From the NCBI GenBank assembly GCA_027019845.1, contig JALUWE010000501.1:1-28407 (forward strand): DNA of 28,407 bases. The letters are read 5' to 3'. Below, piece by piece: positions 1-7,425 of this stretch. The position numbers were made by a program, and so were the translations under genes. How positions within the stretch are numbered: the first letter of the stretch is position 1; every line of letters begins with the position of its first letter. A model generated the notes under the pieces. That model was not told the origin of the DNA. It did not search any database and was given only the letters and a program-made list of their open reading frames with translations. The stretch comes from Anaerolineales bacterium (GTDB lineage: Bacteria > Chloroflexota > Anaerolineae > Anaerolineales > JABWBV01).

Positions 1-16
1 TAGGGAGTGGGGACAA

Positions 17-92
17 TACCCAATTACCCAATTACCCAATTACCCAATTACCCAATATCCAATACCCAATATCCAATACCCAATATCGAATA
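17..92. repeat. Short tandem repeat, 8-mer ACCCAATT then 7-mer variants
   Basis: Four to five copies of the 8-mer ACCCAATT are followed by CCAATAC/CCAATAT-type heptamers. The array runs straight into the -35 box of the promoter for the histidine kinase. The same 8-mer family returns at about 9660-9674 and 9722-9764. The array is non-coding. Confidence 0.9.
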
Positions 93-121
93 TTGACCCT
101 CCCAGGCGAGTGTGCTATATT
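93..121 (+). promoter_or_regulatory. Sigma-70-type promoter with extended -10, predicted leaderless start
   Basis: The -35 TTGACC (93-98), a 17-bp spacer, a TGn extension (113-115) and the -10 TATATT (116-121) are all visible. The -10 ends 6 nt before the ATG at 128, so transcription should begin on or next to the start codon. No Shine-Dalgarno sequence precedes that ATG, which agrees with a leaderless mRNA. Confidence 0.75.
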
Positions 122-127
122 GCAGGC

Positions 128-823
128 ATGGCCGAGCAATCTCCTGAATCGGCGCCATTGGTTCCCTATCGGATTTTATCCGTGACCGAAGAGGAACTGA
201 GCCGCATCATTCTGGACATTCACGACGGGCCGGTGCAGTACCTGTTCGCGGCGTTATCGTTGTTGGCGCGCGTAGAACACCAGATCGAGCAGAAGAACGC
301 AGAAAGCGGGCAAATCCTCTCCACGGTGAAACAGGTGACCACCATGATCGAAACCTCGCTGCGAGAGATCAAATCGTTTTTGGGCACGTTCCGACCGCCG
401 GAGTTTCAACGCCGCTCGCTCTTTTCCATCATCCGCGGGCTGGTCATCCAGCACGAGGAGTTCACCGGCACCACGGTTGAGTTATCGGTCGAGTCGCTGC
501 CTGACGGAGTTGCGCTGCCGGTCAAGATCGCGCTGTATCGCATCTTGCAAGAGGCGCTCTCGAACGCGTTTCGCCACGCGGGTGTGGAAAAACAGTGGGT
601 GCGGTTGTGGGAAGAAGATGGTTTGATTTGTTTGCAGGTGGAAGACCGGGGGAAGGGGTTCGACCCGCCGCCCCTGGAAGGGCCGCAGGCCACCGAGCGG
701 GAAGAGCACATTGGGCTGCGCGGGATGCGCGACCGCGTGGCCTTGTTGGGCGGGTCGTTCAAGCTGTTGAGCCGCCCCGGAGAGGGAACCTGCATTCTGG
801 TCAAGGTGCCTCCGCATGTCTGA
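128..823 (+). CDS. Sensorless NarL-type histidine kinase
   Basis: This is a 231-residue cytoplasmic histidine kinase of the HisKA_3/HATPase_c type. It would autophosphorylate on His and pass phosphate to the response regulator encoded next. The dimerisation motif HDGPVQ places the phospho-His near residue 32. The N-box EALSNAFRHA has its Asn near 146, and the G-boxes are VEDRGKGF (about 172) and HIGLRGMRDR (about 194). No transmembrane or sensory domain precedes the kinase core, so the signal must come from a partner or be sensed in the cytosol. The ATG at 128 was chosen because a strong promoter ends 6 nt before it; a GTG at 110 lies inside the promoter. The last 8 nt overlap the response regulator gene. 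The family call is firm and the stimulus is unknown. Confidence 0.92.
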   Translation: MAEQSPESAPLVPYRILSVTEEELSRIILDIHDGPVQYLFAALSLLARVEHQIEQKNAESGQILSTVKQVTTMIETSLREIKSFLGTFRPPEFQRRSLFSIIRGLVIQHEEFTGTTVELSVESLPDGVALPVKIALYRILQEALSNAFRHAGVEKQWVRLWEEDGLICLQVEDRGKGFDPPPLEGPQATEREEHIGLRGMRDRVALLGGSFKLLSRPGEGTCILVKVPPHV

Positions 824-1457
824 TCCGATCCGCGTCATCCTGGCCGACGATCATGTGGTCGTTCTCCAGGGGCTGCGTGGCCTGCTGGAACAAGAGGACG
901 ATCTCAAAGTGGTGGCGCTGGCCCAAAATGGGGACGAGCTGCTCGACCGTGTGGAACGCTACCCCGCGGACGTGGTGGTGCTCGATCTGGAGATGCCCTA
1001 CCACGGTTTCCTGGCCCTGGAGGAGATCCGCCGCCGTGATCTGCCCGTGCGGGTGGTGGTGTTGACCGCGTTCGGGGATGGCGACAGCATCCAGTCCGCG
1101 CTGGAACTGGGCGCGGAGGGGTTCGCGCTCAAGACCGAGCCGCCCACCCAGCTGATCGAGGCCATCCGCCAGGTGGCGCAAGGACGCATCATCTTCCCCC
1201 GGGCCGCCCAACGCTGGTTCACCACCCGCCGCGAGGAGCCGGTCGAATTACAGGATGAGCTTTCCCCGCGTGAATGGGAGGTGATCGCTTGCGTAGCCCG
1301 CGGCATGACCAATCCCGAAATCGCCAAGCGGTTGGGGGTCAGCGAGAACACCATTCGTTTTCATCTGAAGAATATTTACACCAAGATTCATGTCACCAAC
1401 CGCACCGAAGCAGCCGGCTGGTATTTCGAGCATGGCAACGAGCGCGGCCAAAGTTGA
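816..1457 (+). CDS. NarL/FixJ-family response regulator
   Basis: This 213-residue protein has a receiver domain (about 5-122) and a LuxR-type helix-turn-helix (about 147-207). Receiver landmarks are the acidic pair D11/D12, the phospho-acceptor D57 in VVVLDLEMP, the switch residue T84 and K106 in the ALK motif. The DNA-binding part carries the typical LSPREWEVIACVARGMTN and EIAKRLGVSENTIRFHLKNI signatures. The start overlaps the kinase gene by 8 nt, with AAGGTG about 8 nt upstream, so the two are translationally coupled cognate partners. The targets are unknown; autoregulation of this three-gene operon is possible. Confidence 0.95.
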   Translation: MSDPIRVILADDHVVVLQGLRGLLEQEDDLKVVALAQNGDELLDRVERYPADVVVLDLEMPYHGFLALEEIRRRDLPVRVVVLTAFGDGDSIQSALELGAEGFALKTEPPTQLIEAIRQVAQGRIIFPRAAQRWFTTRREEPVELQDELSPREWEVIACVARGMTNPEIAKRLGVSENTIRFHLKNIYTKIHVTNRTEAAGWYFEHGNERGQS

Positions 1458-2289
1458 GGCTGTTCTGCTGGGAAACGCGCAAGACGGTGGCGTGCCCCAG
1501 GCGGGGTGTGCCTGCCCGCGCTGTTTGCGCGCCCGCAAAGACCCCGCGGCCCGAAAATGGGTGGTCAGCCTGGGAGTGGTGGACCATGCCGGGAAAAAGT
1601 ATTGGCTGATCGATGCCACCCCTGATTTTCGCGAGCAACTGCATTGGATGATCGAGGCCTGCCCCGGCTATTCGCTGGCCGGAATTGCCCTCACGCACGC
1701 CCATACCGGCCATTACACCGGCCTGATCCATCTGGGGAAGGAAGCCTGGAATGTGCGCGGGATGCCGGTCTATGCCAGCGCGCGCATGGCCGCGTTCCTG
1801 CGGGACAACGCGCCCTGGGCGCAGCTGGTGCGCCAGGGCAATCTTCGTCTCGTCGAGTTGTACCCCGACCGGCCTCGCGCCCTGTCCGCGGGGGTGCGGG
1901 TGACGCCTGTGTCCGTACCCCATCGGGGTGAGTGGAGCGACACGCTGGCGTTCGTGATCGAGGGGCGACAACGCGCCTTGTTCTATTGCCCGGACATCGA
2001 TTCGTGGGAAACCTGGGAGGGTCTGGCCGGCTTCGTCGGCAGGTTCGATGTGGCGCTGCTGGATGCCACTTTTTACAGCCCGGACGAACTGCCCGGGCGG
2101 GACATGCGCGCCATCCCCCACCCCCTGGCAACCGAGACCGTCCGGCGGCTGCAAGATGCCCCCGTGGAAGTGGTGCTGATCCATCTCAACCACAGCAACC
2201 CGCTGCACGATCCCGGGCCGGAGCGGGAGTGGGTGGTTCGCCACGGCGCGCGGGTGGGAGAATTGGGACAGCGCTGGGGGTTGGGGTAG
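1432..2289 (+). CDS. PqqB-like metallo-beta-lactamase-fold hydrolase
   Basis: This 285-residue MBL-fold protein is of the kind often annotated as PqqB. It opens with the family's LLGNAQDGGVPQAGC segment and a C-x-C-x2-C cluster (C26, C28, C31). The MBL metal-site region reads LTHAHTGHYTGL (about 88-99), where the usual Asp of HxHxDH is Gly. Later histidines sit in VSVPHRGEWSDTLAF and HLNHSNP. No pqqA, C, D or E gene is nearby, so a role in PQQ synthesis is unlikely; these orphan members probably act on another substrate. The start is uncertain. ATG 1432 gives the family's N-terminus and overlaps the regulator by 26 nt, while ATG 1390 would add 14 unconserved-looking residues. The gene probably shares the kinase/regulator transcript. 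Confidence 0.85.
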   Translation: MATSAAKVEAVLLGNAQDGGVPQAGCACPRCLRARKDPAARKWVVSLGVVDHAGKKYWLIDATPDFREQLHWMIEACPGYSLAGIALTHAHTGHYTGLIHLGKEAWNVRGMPVYASARMAAFLRDNAPWAQLVRQGNLRLVELYPDRPRALSAGVRVTPVSVPHRGEWSDTLAFVIEGRQRALFYCPDIDSWETWEGLAGFVGRFDVALLDATFYSPDELPGRDMRAIPHPLATETVRRLQDAPVEVVLIHLNHSNPLHDPGPEREWVVRHGARVGELGQRWGLG

Positions 2290-2351
2290 GCGAGCTAAAT
2301 GACGTGGACGAGGTGGGGCGGGTTCGGCAACGGTTCAGCCCGATAAAAAAT

Positions 2352-2378
2352 AAAAGACGGGAATGCACCCGTCTTTTT
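2352..2378. terminator. Bidirectional intrinsic terminator
   Basis: A perfect 10-bp stem (AAAAGACGGG / CCCGTCTTTT) with loop AATGCA is followed by a T-run and preceded by an A-run. It lies between the convergent PqqB-like and SufT-like genes and can stop transcription from both sides. Confidence 0.9.
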
Positions 2379-2403
2379 CCAAACTGTGTTTTGAGAAGAA
2401 GTT

Positions 2404-2757
2404 TCAGTAATACAACCCCCAATCCGCGCCCGCGCCTTCTTCCATGTACGAAAAATCCCACATTTCAGTGCCCATTGTGATGGTGGTGGGCATGTTGAGC
2501 GCGGATTCGGCTTTCTGGCGGGTCATTTCCAGCATGGCCGGGCCATAAGGGCAGAAGGGCGTGGTGAGAATCATGGTGATTTCGGCTTTATCGTCCTCAA
2601 TCGCCACGTCTCGCACCAATCCCAACTGGATGATCTCCAGACCGATTTCCGGGTCTACAACCTCCCGTAGGGCGGTTTTGAGAGGCTCCACCAGGTCAGG
2701 GTGGGTGCTCTCGATTTGCCAGACCACCTGGCTTTTGGTTTCGCTTTGTGCGCTCAT
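2404..2757 (-). CDS. sufT: SufT/MIP18-family (DUF59) Fe-S assembly factor
   Basis: This 117-residue protein is of the MIP18/DUF59 family, whose bacterial members (SufT, PaaD) help mature iron-sulfur proteins. The hallmark DPEIGLEIIQLGLVRDV is at about 36-52, and the conserved cysteine C69 sits in TTPFCPYGPAM. The start at 2757 is supported by GGAGA 6-8 nt upstream. An upstream ATG at 2805 would overlap the end of the sufR-like gene and adds residues without family likeness. The gene is 22 nt downstream of the sufR-like gene on the same strand, so the two are very likely co-transcribed and divergent from the SUF operon. PaaD is an alternative name, since paa genes occur elsewhere in the window, but the SUF context favours SufT. 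Confidence 0.85.
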   Translation of the reverse strand: MSAQSETKSQVVWQIESTHPDLVEPLKTALREVVDPEIGLEIIQLGLVRDVAIEDDKAEITMILTTPFCPYGPAMLEMTRQKAESALNMPTTITMGTEMWDFSYMEEGAGADWGLYY

Positions 2758-2779
2758 AGTGTCTCCATTTGCATTGAAA

Positions 2780-3433
2780 TCAGGCCATACTTTCCAGCAC
2801 TTCAACGTTGGAAAGAGGAATTGCCGGAACTACATAGGTGCAATGGGAATCGCCATCCAGAATACAGCGTATTTTCTTGGCTGGGACGGACAATACTTTT
2901 GAGATCAGTGTCTGATCGACCGTGCATATTTCGGGATGGTTTTGCCCGATTTGATAGTAAGGGCAATTTAATTCCTTGATGTAATAGTCATCCCCTTTGC
3001 GCTGCCATTCGACGATGAAGCCCTCCTCCTGAAGGACTTCCTTGAGCAGGTCAAGACGGTCTTCCATGGAAAGGCTCTGCCAATCCAGCTCGCTGGCCAG
3101 GTCTTCTGCCATTTCCTCTCCCATTTTCGAGAAGAGGGCGTCAAAGGTGTCGTCTGATAGAGAGTCTTTCAAACGGTCTAGCAGCCGGTTGGTTAAGCGC
3201 AAATAGCGGGTTGGGAAATGTTCCTGCCCGTCTTCGGTCAGAAAATATACCCTGCGAGGCCTGCCGACTCCATGTCGTTCCTCATCCGAATCCACCACGC
3301 CCTCGGCCTGCAATTTGACGATGTGATGGCGCACGGAGATGGGATTGATCCCCACAGCTTCCGCCAACTCGTTGATCGTGCATCGTTGGCGACTGACAAT
3401 CGTTTTTAGAATGCGGTCTCTGGTGTTTGACAT
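2780..3433 (-). CDS. sufR: SufR-like Fe-S-sensing transcriptional regulator
   Basis: This 217-residue winged-helix regulator resembles SufR. The N-terminal HTH is at about 5-60 (INELAEAVGINPISVRHHIVKL, followed by the wing GVGRPRRVYFLTE). A helical dimerisation segment is followed by a C-terminal cysteine-rich region with C157, C170, C190 and C198 (C-x12-C-x19-C-x7-C), suited to an Fe-S cluster. Members of this family repress suf genes when cluster-loaded and release them under iron limitation or oxidative stress. The gene is divergent from sufC. The shared intergenic region holds a symmetric inverted repeat over both -35 boxes, consistent with repression of suf and autoregulation. The ATG at 3433 has no obvious Shine-Dalgarno. 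Identity as SufR is strong from context; the cluster and operator are inferred. Confidence 0.88.
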   Translation of the reverse strand: MSNTRDRILKTIVSRQRCTINELAEAVGINPISVRHHIVKLQAEGVVDSDEERHGVGRPRRVYFLTEDGQEHFPTRYLRLTNRLLDRLKDSLSDDTFDALFSKMGEEMAEDLASELDWQSLSMEDRLDLLKEVLQEEGFIVEWQRKGDDYYIKELNCPYYQIGQNHPEICTVDQTLISKVLSVPAKKIRCILDGDSHCTYVVPAIPLSNVEVLESMA

Positions 3434-3466
3434 AGGACGAAGATCGAAACTCGAGGATCAGGTGGC

Positions 3467-3496
3467 AGTATACCATAGGCAAACATCAATAGTCAA
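3467..3496 (-). promoter_or_regulatory. Promoter of sufR-sufT
   Basis: Read on the minus strand: -35 TTGACT (3491-3496), 18-bp spacer, extended -10 TGG-TATACT (hexamer 3467-3472). The predicted start is near 3460, giving a leader of about 27 nt. The -35 lies inside the left arm of the inverted repeat at 3492-3527. Confidence 0.7.
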
Positions 3497-3527
3497 TATT
3501 TTTTAGATTTTTATGTTAAATATTGAC
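3492..3527. promoter_or_regulatory. Candidate SufR operator: 10-bp inverted repeat
   Basis: The arms GTCAATATTT (3492-3501) and AAATATTGAC (3518-3527) are perfect inverted copies separated by 16 A+T-rich bases. Each arm contains most of the -35 hexamer of one of the two divergent promoters. A dimeric regulator bound here would block both promoters. Binding by the adjacent SufR-like protein is inferred. Confidence 0.65.
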
Positions 3528-3552
3528 ATTCGGCAAACCCGCGTGCTATAAT
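3523..3552 (+). promoter_or_regulatory. Promoter of the SUF operon
   Basis: Consensus -35 TTGACA (3523-3528), 18-bp spacer, TGn extension and consensus -10 TATAAT (3547-3552). Transcription should start near 3559, leaving a leader of about 200 nt before sufC. The -35 overlaps the right arm of the candidate operator. Confidence 0.8.
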
Positions 3553-3647
3553 TGCGTTCGCCAACCCCAGGTATGCAGGGCGGTAAGATAGCCATCTTGC
3601 CGCTCGAAATTTTGTAAATAACCTGAATTGCGGATAACGATGGAAGG

Positions 3648-3695
3648 TGTCATGGCGAGCGTGTACCGACCCGCCTGCGGGGCCTCGCAATGACA
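3648..3695. repeat. Inverted repeat / hairpin in the sufC leader
   Basis: The arms TGTCATGGCGAG (3648-3659) and CTCGCAATGACA (3684-3695) pair at 11 of 12 positions. The loop contains a smaller CCCG/CGGG stem (3670-3681). It has the look of a dispersed genomic repeat inserted in the leader. It could fold in the mRNA upstream of the sufC ribosome-binding site, but no riboswitch class is recognised. Confidence 0.6.
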
Positions 3696-3762
3696 ATTCC
3701 AAAGGAGGGCTTGTATCCGAAGCTCAGGTTAAATATCAGTTTGTAGAAGGAGAACACATTCG

Positions 3763-4536
3763 ATGTCGGAGCTTGTCATCAAAGATTTACACGTCAACGT
3801 CGAAGACAAAGAAATACTCAAAGGGTTGAATCTCACCGTTCGGCAGGGCGAGGTCAACGCCTTGATGGGCCCCAACGGGTCCGGCAAGTCCACCCTGGCC
3901 TACGCGTTGATGGGGCATCCCTCTTACGAAGTCACAGCCGGGGAGGTGTGGTTCAAAGGCCAGAACATTCTGGAACTCGAGCCGGATGAACGCGCCCACC
4001 TGGGCTTGTTCCTGGCATTTCAATATCCGGTCGCGGTGCCGGGCGTGACGGTTGCCAACTTCTTGCGCACCGCCATCAACGCCCACCGCAAAGCCAAAGA
4101 CCCCGAAGACAAAGGCATCTCGATTCCCGAATTCCGCCGCCTGCTGATCGAGAAGATGAACACCCTCAAAATGGACCACTCCTTTGCCGGTCGTTACCTG
4201 AACGACGGCTTCTCCGGCGGAGAAAAGAAACGCGCCGAAATCCTGCAACTGGCCGCGCTGCAACCCGAGATCGCCATTTTGGACGAGACCGATTCCGGAC
4301 TGGACATCGACGCCCTGCGCATCGTATCGGAGGGTGTCAACGCGCTGCGCGGCCCCGAACTGGGCGTGCTGGTCATCACCCACTACCAGCGCATCCTCAA
4401 TTACATCCAGCCGGATCACGTACACATCATGTTGGATGGACTTATCGTCGAGTCCGGCGGCCCGGAACTGGCGCTGTATCTCGAAGAGAACGGCTATGAT
4501 GCCATTCGCGCCAAACACAATGGCGTACCGGCATAA
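3763..4536 (+). CDS. sufC: SufC, ATPase of the SufBCD Fe-S scaffold
   Basis: This 257-residue ABC-type ATPase powers conformational change in the SufBC2D scaffold, where iron-sulfur clusters are built. Walker A is GPNGSGKST (about 36-44), the ABC signature FSGGEKKR is at about 149-156, and Walker B is AILDETDSGLDIDAL with the H-loop VITHYQR. Length and motifs match SufC rather than a transporter subunit: no permease gene is near and sufB and sufD follow. The start has AAGGAG about 10 nt upstream. It is the first gene of a rightward operon sufC-sufB-sufD-unknown-sufS-sufU, transcribed from the promoter at 3523-3552 and probably controlled by the divergent SufR-like protein. Confidence 0.97.
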   Translation: MSELVIKDLHVNVEDKEILKGLNLTVRQGEVNALMGPNGSGKSTLAYALMGHPSYEVTAGEVWFKGQNILELEPDERAHLGLFLAFQYPVAVPGVTVANFLRTAINAHRKAKDPEDKGISIPEFRRLLIEKMNTLKMDHSFAGRYLNDGFSGGEKKRAEILQLAALQPEIAILDETDSGLDIDALRIVSEGVNALRGPELGVLVITHYQRILNYIQPDHVHIMLDGLIVESGGPELALYLEENGYDAIRAKHNGVPA

Positions 4537-4554
4537 TTTCTGGAGGCTTGAGCT

Positions 4555-5967
4555 ATGACCACGACTGACGCGCAACTGTTGGAAGGCATCGACGAATACA
4601 AGTACGACTTCAAAGACCCTGAAATCCATGTCTTCAAAGCCCCCCGTAAAGGGCTGGACCGCGAGATCGTCGAGCAAATCTCGGCCATGAAGGGCGAGCC
4701 GCAATGGATGCTCGATTTTCGCCTCAAGGCCTTGCAACATTTCGAGCAGCGGCCCATGCCCGATTGGGGCGGCGACCTGTCCACCCTCAACCTGGACGAG
4801 ATTTACTTCTACACCAAACCGACCGAAAAAGAAGGCCGCACCTGGGACGACGTGCCCGACACCATCAAAGAGACCTTCGACCGCCTGGGCATCCCAGAGG
4901 CCGAGCAGAAGTTCCTGGCCGGAGTGGGCGCGCAATACGAGTCCGAGATGGTCTACCACAGCATCAAGGAACACCTGGCCGAAAAAGGCGTGATCTTCAA
5001 GAGCATCGAAGACGGCCTGCGCGAACACGAAGACCTGTTCCGGGAATACTTCGGCACCGTGGTGCCCATCGAAGACAACAAGTTCGCCGCCCTCAACAGC
5101 GCGGTGTGGTCGGGCGGCTCCTTCGTCTACGTCCCCCCCGGTGTGAGCGTGGACATGCCCTTGCAGGCCTACTTCCGCGTCAACACCGCGGAGATGGGGC
5201 AATTCGAGCGCACCCTGATCATCGTCGACGAGGGCGCGCAGGTGCACTACGTCGAGGGCTGCACCGCACCGATCTACAGCACCGATTCCTTCCACAGCGG
5301 CGTGATCGAAATCATCGTCAAAAAAGGCGCGCGGATGCGCTATACCACCATCCAAAACTGGTCCAACAACATGTACAACCTGGTGACCCAGCGCGCCATC
5401 GTTCACGAAGACGCCACCATGGAATGGGTGGACGCCAACCTGGGCTCCAAACTGACCATGAAATACCCCTCCTGCTACCTGGTCGGCAAGGGCGCGCACG
5501 GCGAAATCCTCTCGCTGGCGTTCGCCTCCAAAGGCCAACACCAGGACACCGGCGGCAAAGTGATCCACATCGCGCCCTATACCTCCAGCATCATCACCTC
5601 CAAGTCGATCAGCAAGAGCAGCGGCCGCGCCTCCTACCGCGGCCTGCTCAAAGTCCACGCCAGCGCGGAACACGCCTCCTCCAACGTGGTGTGCGATGCC
5701 CTGCTGCTGGACGACACCTCCCGCTCCGACACCTACCCCTACATCGAGATCGACGCCCAGGACGTGACCATCGGCCACGAAGCCTCGGTCTCCAAGATCG
5801 GCGAAGAGCAGCTCTTCTACCTGATGAGCCGCGGCCTGAGCGAGCAAGAAGCCACCACCATGGTAGTGGCCGGTTTCATCGAGCCACTGGTCAAAGAATT
5901 GCCCATGGAATACGCCGTAGAAATGAACCGCCTGATCCAGCTCCAGATGGAAGGCTCCATCGGTTAA
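4555..5967 (+). CDS. sufB: SufB, Fe-S scaffold subunit
   Basis: This 470-residue SufB forms the scaffold core with SufD and SufC and receives sulfur for cluster assembly. The C-terminal beta-helix half carries family blocks such as NWSNNMYNLVTQRA, HQDTGGKVIHIAPYTSS and SRDTYP-type SRSDTYPYIEIDA. The cysteine in SSNVVCDALLLD is in the position used as the sulfur acceptor in E. coli SufB. A GGAGG lies 8 nt before the ATG and 18 nt separate it from sufC. Full length, with no frameshift. Confidence 0.97.
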   Translation: MTTTDAQLLEGIDEYKYDFKDPEIHVFKAPRKGLDREIVEQISAMKGEPQWMLDFRLKALQHFEQRPMPDWGGDLSTLNLDEIYFYTKPTEKEGRTWDDVPDTIKETFDRLGIPEAEQKFLAGVGAQYESEMVYHSIKEHLAEKGVIFKSIEDGLREHEDLFREYFGTVVPIEDNKFAALNSAVWSGGSFVYVPPGVSVDMPLQAYFRVNTAEMGQFERTLIIVDEGAQVHYVEGCTAPIYSTDSFHSGVIEIIVKKGARMRYTTIQNWSNNMYNLVTQRAIVHEDATMEWVDANLGSKLTMKYPSCYLVGKGAHGEILSLAFASKGQHQDTGGKVIHIAPYTSSIITSKSISKSSGRASYRGLLKVHASAEHASSNVVCDALLLDDTSRSDTYPYIEIDAQDVTIGHEASVSKIGEEQLFYLMSRGLSEQEATTMVVAGFIEPLVKELPMEYAVEMNRLIQLQMEGSIG

Positions 5968-5980
5968 ACCGGAAACCACT

Positions 5981-7345
5981 ATGACCACCAAAACCGTCAA
6001 ACGCATCGTTCGCACCACTTCACGCAGCACCAAAGCACAGGACTTTCCCTTCACCCGTGACATGGTCCCCAGCCTGAACGGGCAGGGGGCCGCCTTCGTG
6101 CAGGAGTACCGCGCCCGGGCCTGGGAGGCCTTCCAATCGCTGCCCCTGCCCCACACGCGCATGGAGGCCTGGCGGCGCACGGACTTGCGCCGTCTGGACG
6201 TGGGCGGCTTCCGGCTGCCCGAAAAGGGCGCGACCCGCGACCTCCCGCCGGTCCCGGCGGAGCTGCTCGCCCCCCTGGTCGGGGACTCGCACGGCGGCCA
6301 GATCGTGCTCACCCCTGGCCGCTCCACCGTCGAACTGAGCGACGCCCTCAAGTCCCAGGGTGTGGTCTTCACCGACTACGCCACGGCAGAAAAAGAGCAC
6401 CCCGAAATCCTGGAAAAGATGCTCGGCCGGATCGTGCGCGCCGATGAAGGCAAGTTTGCCGCCCTGACCGCGGCCCTCGCCCGTCAGGGTGTGGTGCTCT
6501 ACGTCCCCGCCAACGTGCAGGTCGAACAACCGCTGCATTCCGTGCTCTGGACGCCCGGCCCCGGGCTGGCGCACTTCTCGCACCTGATGGTGTACATCGA
6601 AGAGGGCGCCGCCGCCACCTTCGTCCACGAATCCGCCTCCCCCACCGAAAGCGGCGGCCAAACCCTGAATAGCAGCATCGTTGAAATTTACGTCGGCGCG
6701 AATGCCAACCTGCGCTTCGTCGAGTTGCAGTCGTTGGGCTATCACGTCTGGAACTTCTCCCACGAGCGCGTGCGCGTCGAACGCGACGGCTACGTGGACT
6801 GGATTTTCGGCGCGGTCGGCTCCCGGCTGACCAAGAATTTCTCCGATCTCGATCTGATCGGCCCGGGCGCCAACGGGCGGATGTCCGGCTTCTACTTCAC
6901 CGACGACCACCAGCATCTGGACCACGACACCCAGCAGAACCACCTGGCCGCGCACACCACCAGCGACCTGCTCTTCAAAGGCGCGCTCAAAGACAACAGC
7001 CGCTCGGTGTGGCAGGGCATGATTTACGTGGCCCCCGGCGCGCAGCGCACCGACGGCTACCAGGCCAACCGTAACCTGGTTCTCGACCCGGCAGCGCGCG
7101 CCGATTCCATCCCCGGCCTGGAAATCCTGGCCGATGATGTGCGTTGCACACACGGCGCAACCGTTGGTAAAATTGATCCCGAACTGGTTTTCTACCTGCG
7201 CAGCCGCGGCATCCCCCAAAAAGACGCCGAACGCCTGGTGGTCGAAGGCTTCTTCGACCCGATCATGCAGCGTATCCCCTATGAGGGCGTGCGCCAGCGA
7301 TTCCAACAGGCAATTGTCGATAAGATGAGTCCAGACAACCGGTAA
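5981..7345 (+). CDS. sufD: SufD, Fe-S scaffold subunit
   Basis: This 454-residue SufD partners SufB in the SufBC2D complex and is thought to help iron entry. It shares the beta-helix repeat core with SufB, seen in HLDHDTQQNHLAAHTTSDLLFKG-like and DGYQANRNLVLDPAA segments and in CTHGATVGKIDPELVFYLRSRG near the C-terminus. The N-terminal helical part is divergent, as usual for SufD. It starts 13 nt after sufB. The N-terminus (about residues 1-25) is Thr/Arg/Lys-rich and less typical, so an internal start such as the Met near residue 28 cannot be excluded. Confidence 0.95.
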   Translation: MTTKTVKRIVRTTSRSTKAQDFPFTRDMVPSLNGQGAAFVQEYRARAWEAFQSLPLPHTRMEAWRRTDLRRLDVGGFRLPEKGATRDLPPVPAELLAPLVGDSHGGQIVLTPGRSTVELSDALKSQGVVFTDYATAEKEHPEILEKMLGRIVRADEGKFAALTAALARQGVVLYVPANVQVEQPLHSVLWTPGPGLAHFSHLMVYIEEGAAATFVHESASPTESGGQTLNSSIVEIYVGANANLRFVELQSLGYHVWNFSHERVRVERDGYVDWIFGAVGSRLTKNFSDLDLIGPGANGRMSGFYFTDDHQHLDHDTQQNHLAAHTTSDLLFKGALKDNSRSVWQGMIYVAPGAQRTDGYQANRNLVLDPAARADSIPGLEILADDVRCTHGATVGKIDPELVFYLRSRGIPQKDAERLVVEGFFDPIMQRIPYEGVRQRFQQAIVDKMSPDNR

Positions 7346-7410
7346 CTACCACAGCGCGATGGGCGCTGCTCGAACCGGGAAAAACTTTACCGCCTAATAC
7401 CGGCTGAATG

Positions 7411-7419
7411 AAAAGGAGG
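7411..7419 (+). promoter_or_regulatory. Shine-Dalgarno deciding a TTG start
   Basis: AAAAGGAGG ends 6 nt before the TTG at 7426. It lies downstream of the in-frame ATG at 7408, so it can only serve the TTG. Confidence 0.75.
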
Positions 7420-7425
7420 CAAAAG

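Noticed and set aside
1390..1431. Earlier ATG for the PqqB-like protein
   Set aside because: The extra 14 residues are encoded by the HTH-coding region of the regulator in another frame and show no family likeness; no Shine-Dalgarno supports it.
3711..3746. Possible 11-codon leader peptide (TTG start) before sufC
   Set aside because: The AAAGGAGG upstream is only 2 nt from the TTG, too close for initiation, and the peptide has no regulatory codon run.
3787..6372. Very long open frame on the minus strand opposite sufC, sufB and the start of sufD
   Set aside because: It is antisense to three clearly functional genes. Its translation is Val/Gly/Asp/His-rich low-complexity sequence produced by the codon bias of the other strand.
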